From JABDMH01 sp965222645 (GTDB lineage: Bacteria > Bacteroidota > Bacteroidia > Chitinophagales > Saprospiraceae), in assembly GCA_965222645.1 (NCBI GenBank), contig OZ244968.1, positions 5,828,001 to 5,892,000 of the forward strand: a DNA stretch of 64,000 nucleotides, read 5' to 3'. The notes beneath the pieces are model-generated. The model saw only the letters and a list, made by a program, of their open reading frames with translations, had not been told where the DNA came from and made no database searches. Each line of letters starts with the position of its first letter. Position 1 is the stretch's first letter. A program made the position numbers and the translations under genes. This document shows, piece after piece, positions 61,463 to 64,000 of the stretch.

Positions 61463-64000
61463 CTAATATTCAAATATTTCGAGCAGATCATTGTTCTTTG
61501 CAACGAGCACCAGGTTCCGATTTCCAAAGCTGATTTGAGCGATGTCCCGGATTTGGCCTTTACTTCTGAAGCCCGAATCTTTAGCACTTAACGATTCAAA
61601 GGATCCGTCTCCATTTCCTTTTAGAAAAACTCCGTAACTGGCATCATACCTTCCGACCTCGGGTTTGACTCCGTAAAGATTTCCACCCAAAAGTATATCG
61701 AGATGATCGTCCCCGGTTATATCTCTCACCATCAAGCCAAAAGCAGGTGACATTTGAGCCGATACAGGCAGCTCCTCCATCGTAAATCGCCCATCTCCAT
61801 CGTTAATGAAAATACTGCTATGGAGCAGAAATGTTTCTTTATGTACGCTCTGCCTCAAAAGATCTTTTTCGAAGAAATCATCAATTGATTGTTCTTTATA
61901 CAATGAATAGTTGGGGTATTTTTTCTTTAGCATCGGCAGTTGCATGACCAGGTCATGCCGGAGAACCGTGGGATATGCCTTATTTCCCTGGTATTGAGTA
62001 ATTATAGGATCTGGTGTGCCATTCTTGTCAAAATCATTTATATAAATACTTACGGGCTGTTTTTGGCTGGCCCGAAACCTCGAATTTATTCCGTGATTTC
62101 CGACTACAAAATCGAGATCACCATCACCATCAAGATCCCCGGGTTGTATGCAGTGCCACCATCCTTCTGTTCTTAATCCCTGCACCGGATCCTTTATTTT
62201 TTCAAGCTTGCCACCATTGTTTTTAAAGATGGTGATGGGCATCCATTCTCCAACTACGACGAGATCGTCATCATTATCACGATCTATATCAATCCATCTC
62301 GCATCCGTGATCATCCCGATTTTTTCCAGATCAGGGGCAACGATCGGGGTTACATTCTTAAATTTTCCCTGGCCATCATTATTTAAAATGTATCCGTTTG
62401 TAGACATTCCATAATATCCGGGAGTGATCCGGATTCCAACAAATAAATCGGAGTCACCATCTTGATCGTAATCACTTGTCCTCACGCAAGAACTGGACTC
62501 CGGTTTAAAAGTGGGTAGGAACTGAGCAGATCGTGTAAATTTTCCTGTACCGTTATTTAGATACAGTTGATCAACAAGAAGGTTGGGGTTCAACAGAAAT
62601 TCGTTTCCACCCCGGCAAACGTAAAGATCCAGATCGGTATCTCCATCGGCATCAAAGAAAATGGCGTCGATATCTTCGTGTGCAGCATCCGGTATAAAAA
62701 GTCGTTCGTTCGTGCTTCTGAATGTCTGATCACTATTTTGCATAAAGAGTGCACTGGGCATACCTGCAGCTCCTCCAATAAAAAAGTCTTCCAGACCATC
62801 ATTATTAACGTCACCAACACAGATTTTAGGTCCTTCAGTGGAGACCATGTGGTAGATCAGTCTGTCTCGGTCAAAATCAACGAACCGGTTTTCTCTGTGA
62901 ATAAAATCAATTTCGATCTCATCCGTAATATTTTTTAGAAGCGGATTGCCGGAGGGTAAACCGGTGTAATCCTGATGATAGACTTCGGTATTTGATTGGT
63001 CTAGGAACAATGTCTGATTGACCGCGACCTCAGTCATAAGAGAGGCCTGATTATCTGGCCAGACCACTTTGATCGAATCTATTACAATCACTTCTCCCAC
63101 TCCGAAATTAAGGCGGTAATCCACTGAGGACTGAAAACCCCTCACGGGTGCGAGTTCTTGATACAGCGTTTTGTCATTGAGATATACCCGGACTTTTGAG
63201 CCAATGGCATAGCTGTTTCTCAAAGTGCCTTTAAGTACGATCTTTATATAATTACCCTGATTATCCAGATCGTTTCTGAAAATGAATGCATGATCATTTA
63301 CATTGTTTATGACCAGATCCATATCTCCGTCATTGTCGAGATCAGCATACGCAGCTCCATTGGAATGACTTGGAATGGCAAGGCCCCATTCGCGAGCTCT
63401 ATTTTTAAAGTTTAAATTACCTTGATTTTTAAATAAATAATTTGGTATCGGTGTAGAGGGAATCGTGTCGATCAGTTTTTTATAGTTTACTCCTTCCTCG
63501 GTAACTACTTGCCGCACGATTTCCTCATTGGAGACAAAATTAATGTAGTCCTGATCAATGATATCCTTAAAAAGTCCGTTTGCCACAAAAAGGTCTTTCA
63601 GCCCATCGTTGTCAAAATCACACATCAATGCACCCCAGCTCCAGTCGGTGGCCTCTACACCCGCCAATCGGCCAATTTCGCTAAAAGTCCCGTCTCCATT
63701 GTTGAGCTGCAGGACATTCCGCGTAAATTGGTGGTAATACCCGTTAGCGACATTGTATTGATAGGTGTCCCAACTTTCAAAAGTCATTTTAGTCTTAAAT
63801 CTGGCCTCATCTTCAGGTAGCATTTCAGTCACAAATATTTCGGGAAACCCGTCGTTATTGATATCGGCAATATCGGCTCCCATTGAAGCTACACTCAGAG
63901 ACAGAATTTGATTTTCAAGATCCTCTTTAAAAGTGCCGTCACCATTGTTCATATAGAGATAATCCCGCTCGAAAAAGTCATTAGAGACAAAAATATCCAT
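61463..64000 (-). CDS. FG-GAP/VCBS-repeat protein with ASPIC/UnbV domain (3 of 3), 5' end outside window
   Basis: The frame is open to the window edge; the 845 visible residues begin inside a repeat (IFVSNDFFERDYLYMNNGDGTFKEDLENQ), which is nearly the same as in copy 1. Comparison with copy 1 suggests that roughly 270 residues, including the leader, lie beyond base 64000. The ASPIC/UnbV block is at AIGSKVRVYLNDKTLYQELAPVRGFQSSVDYRLNFGVGEVIVIDSIKVVWPDN. It is more similar to copy 1 than to copy 2. It is the upstream gene of a three-gene operon transcribed leftwards. Confidence 0.9.
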   Translation of the reverse strand: MDIFVSNDFFERDYLYMNNGDGTFKEDLENQILSLSVASMGADIADINNDGFPEIFVTEMLPEDEARFKTKMTFESWDTYQYNVANGYYHQFTRNVLQLNNGDGTFSEIGRLAGVEATDWSWGALMCDFDNDGLKDLFVANGLFKDIIDQDYINFVSNEEIVRQVVTEEGVNYKKLIDTIPSTPIPNYLFKNQGNLNFKNRAREWGLAIPSHSNGAAYADLDNDGDMDLVINNVNDHAFIFRNDLDNQGNYIKIVLKGTLRNSYAIGSKVRVYLNDKTLYQELAPVRGFQSSVDYRLNFGVGEVIVIDSIKVVWPDNQASLMTEVAVNQTLFLDQSNTEVYHQDYTGLPSGNPLLKNITDEIEIDFIHRENRFVDFDRDRLIYHMVSTEGPKICVGDVNNDGLEDFFIGGAAGMPSALFMQNSDQTFRSTNERLFIPDAAHEDIDAIFFDADGDTDLDLYVCRGGNEFLLNPNLLVDQLYLNNGTGKFTRSAQFLPTFKPESSSCVRTSDYDQDGDSDLFVGIRITPGYYGMSTNGYILNNDGQGKFKNVTPIVAPDLEKIGMITDARWIDIDRDNDDDLVVVGEWMPITIFKNNGGKLEKIKDPVQGLRTEGWWHCIQPGDLDGDGDLDFVVGNHGINSRFRASQKQPVSIYINDFDKNGTPDPIITQYQGNKAYPTVLRHDLVMQLPMLKKKYPNYSLYKEQSIDDFFEKDLLRQSVHKETFLLHSSIFINDGDGRFTMEELPVSAQMSPAFGLMVRDITGDDHLDILLGGNLYGVKPEVGRYDASYGVFLKGNGDGSFESLSAKDSGFRSKGQIRDIAQISFGNRNLVLVAKNNDLLEIFEY

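Overview
The window most likely comes from a Bacteroidota chromosome, probably a Saprospiraceae-like marine or sludge bacterium. This is inferred from content; no rRNA is present to confirm it. The supporting signs are two type IX secretion (T9SS) cargo proteins, one with a type A sorting domain and one with a gliding-motility/CHU_C type domain; three tandem FG-GAP/ASPIC-UnbV lipoproteins; many lipoproteins with short signal peptides; weak Shine-Dalgarno sites; and several matches to the Bacteroidota -7 promoter element TAnnTTTG placed 17-25 nt before start codons. I saw no tRNA, rRNA, CRISPR array or intact prophage.

Layout. 1-5.6 kb: the 3' part of an RHS/YD-repeat polymorphic toxin with a C-terminal PD-(D/E)xK-type nuclease tip, overlapped by a HEAT-like protein that is probably its immunity partner, followed by a terminator. 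5.7-9.5 kb: a graveyard of mobile DNA (decayed group II intron reverse transcriptase, two successive group II intron 3' ends, a broken tyrosine recombinase, a truncated IS91-type transposase) with two unrecognised genes on the minus strand, one carrying a HEPN-like motif. 9.5-21 kb: a minus-strand run of TfoX-like, NAD(P)-binding, S10 peptidase, YdeI/DUF1801, NHL-Kelch and glycosyltransferase genes, ending in a 1.5-kilo-residue secreted repeat protein that contains nearly identical 672-bp tandem repeats. 21-23.5 kb: small genes (SET, Smr-like, flavin-binding, lipoprotein).

23.5-38 kb is the main metabolic region: an LDH2-type dehydrogenase (minus), then on the plus strand a large lipoprotein dehydrogenase with HEAT repeats and haem c, a GntP-type permease, a glucarate-dehydratase-like enzyme, a Tat-type TIM-barrel isomerase and a second propeller/cytochrome c lipoprotein. 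Together they look like periplasmic sugar oxidation followed by uptake and dehydration of a sugar acid. Beside it is an APH-type kinase overlapping a divergent enolase paralogue (minus), with a fructose-6-phosphate-aldolase-like enzyme and an ArsC/Spx-like protein facing away. The enolase has lost two catalytic residues, which makes this small cluster the best candidate for unknown chemistry.

38-49 kb: GNAT, a Fic protein with Gln in place of the catalytic His and a repeat-rich putative operator, a broken UPF0158 remnant, an AraC-type regulator with VOC protein and esterase, a lactonase-like propeller, a GH16 glucanase, a PhoD-like phosphatase, and an AAA/DUF234 ATPase preceded by six 16-bp tandem repeats, five of which carry a Bacteroidota -7 promoter motif. 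49-64 kb: amidohydrolase, CHU_C protein, a subtilase flanked by about 120-bp palindrome-ended repeats, and the three FG-GAP/ASPIC-UnbV lipoproteins, the last running off the window.
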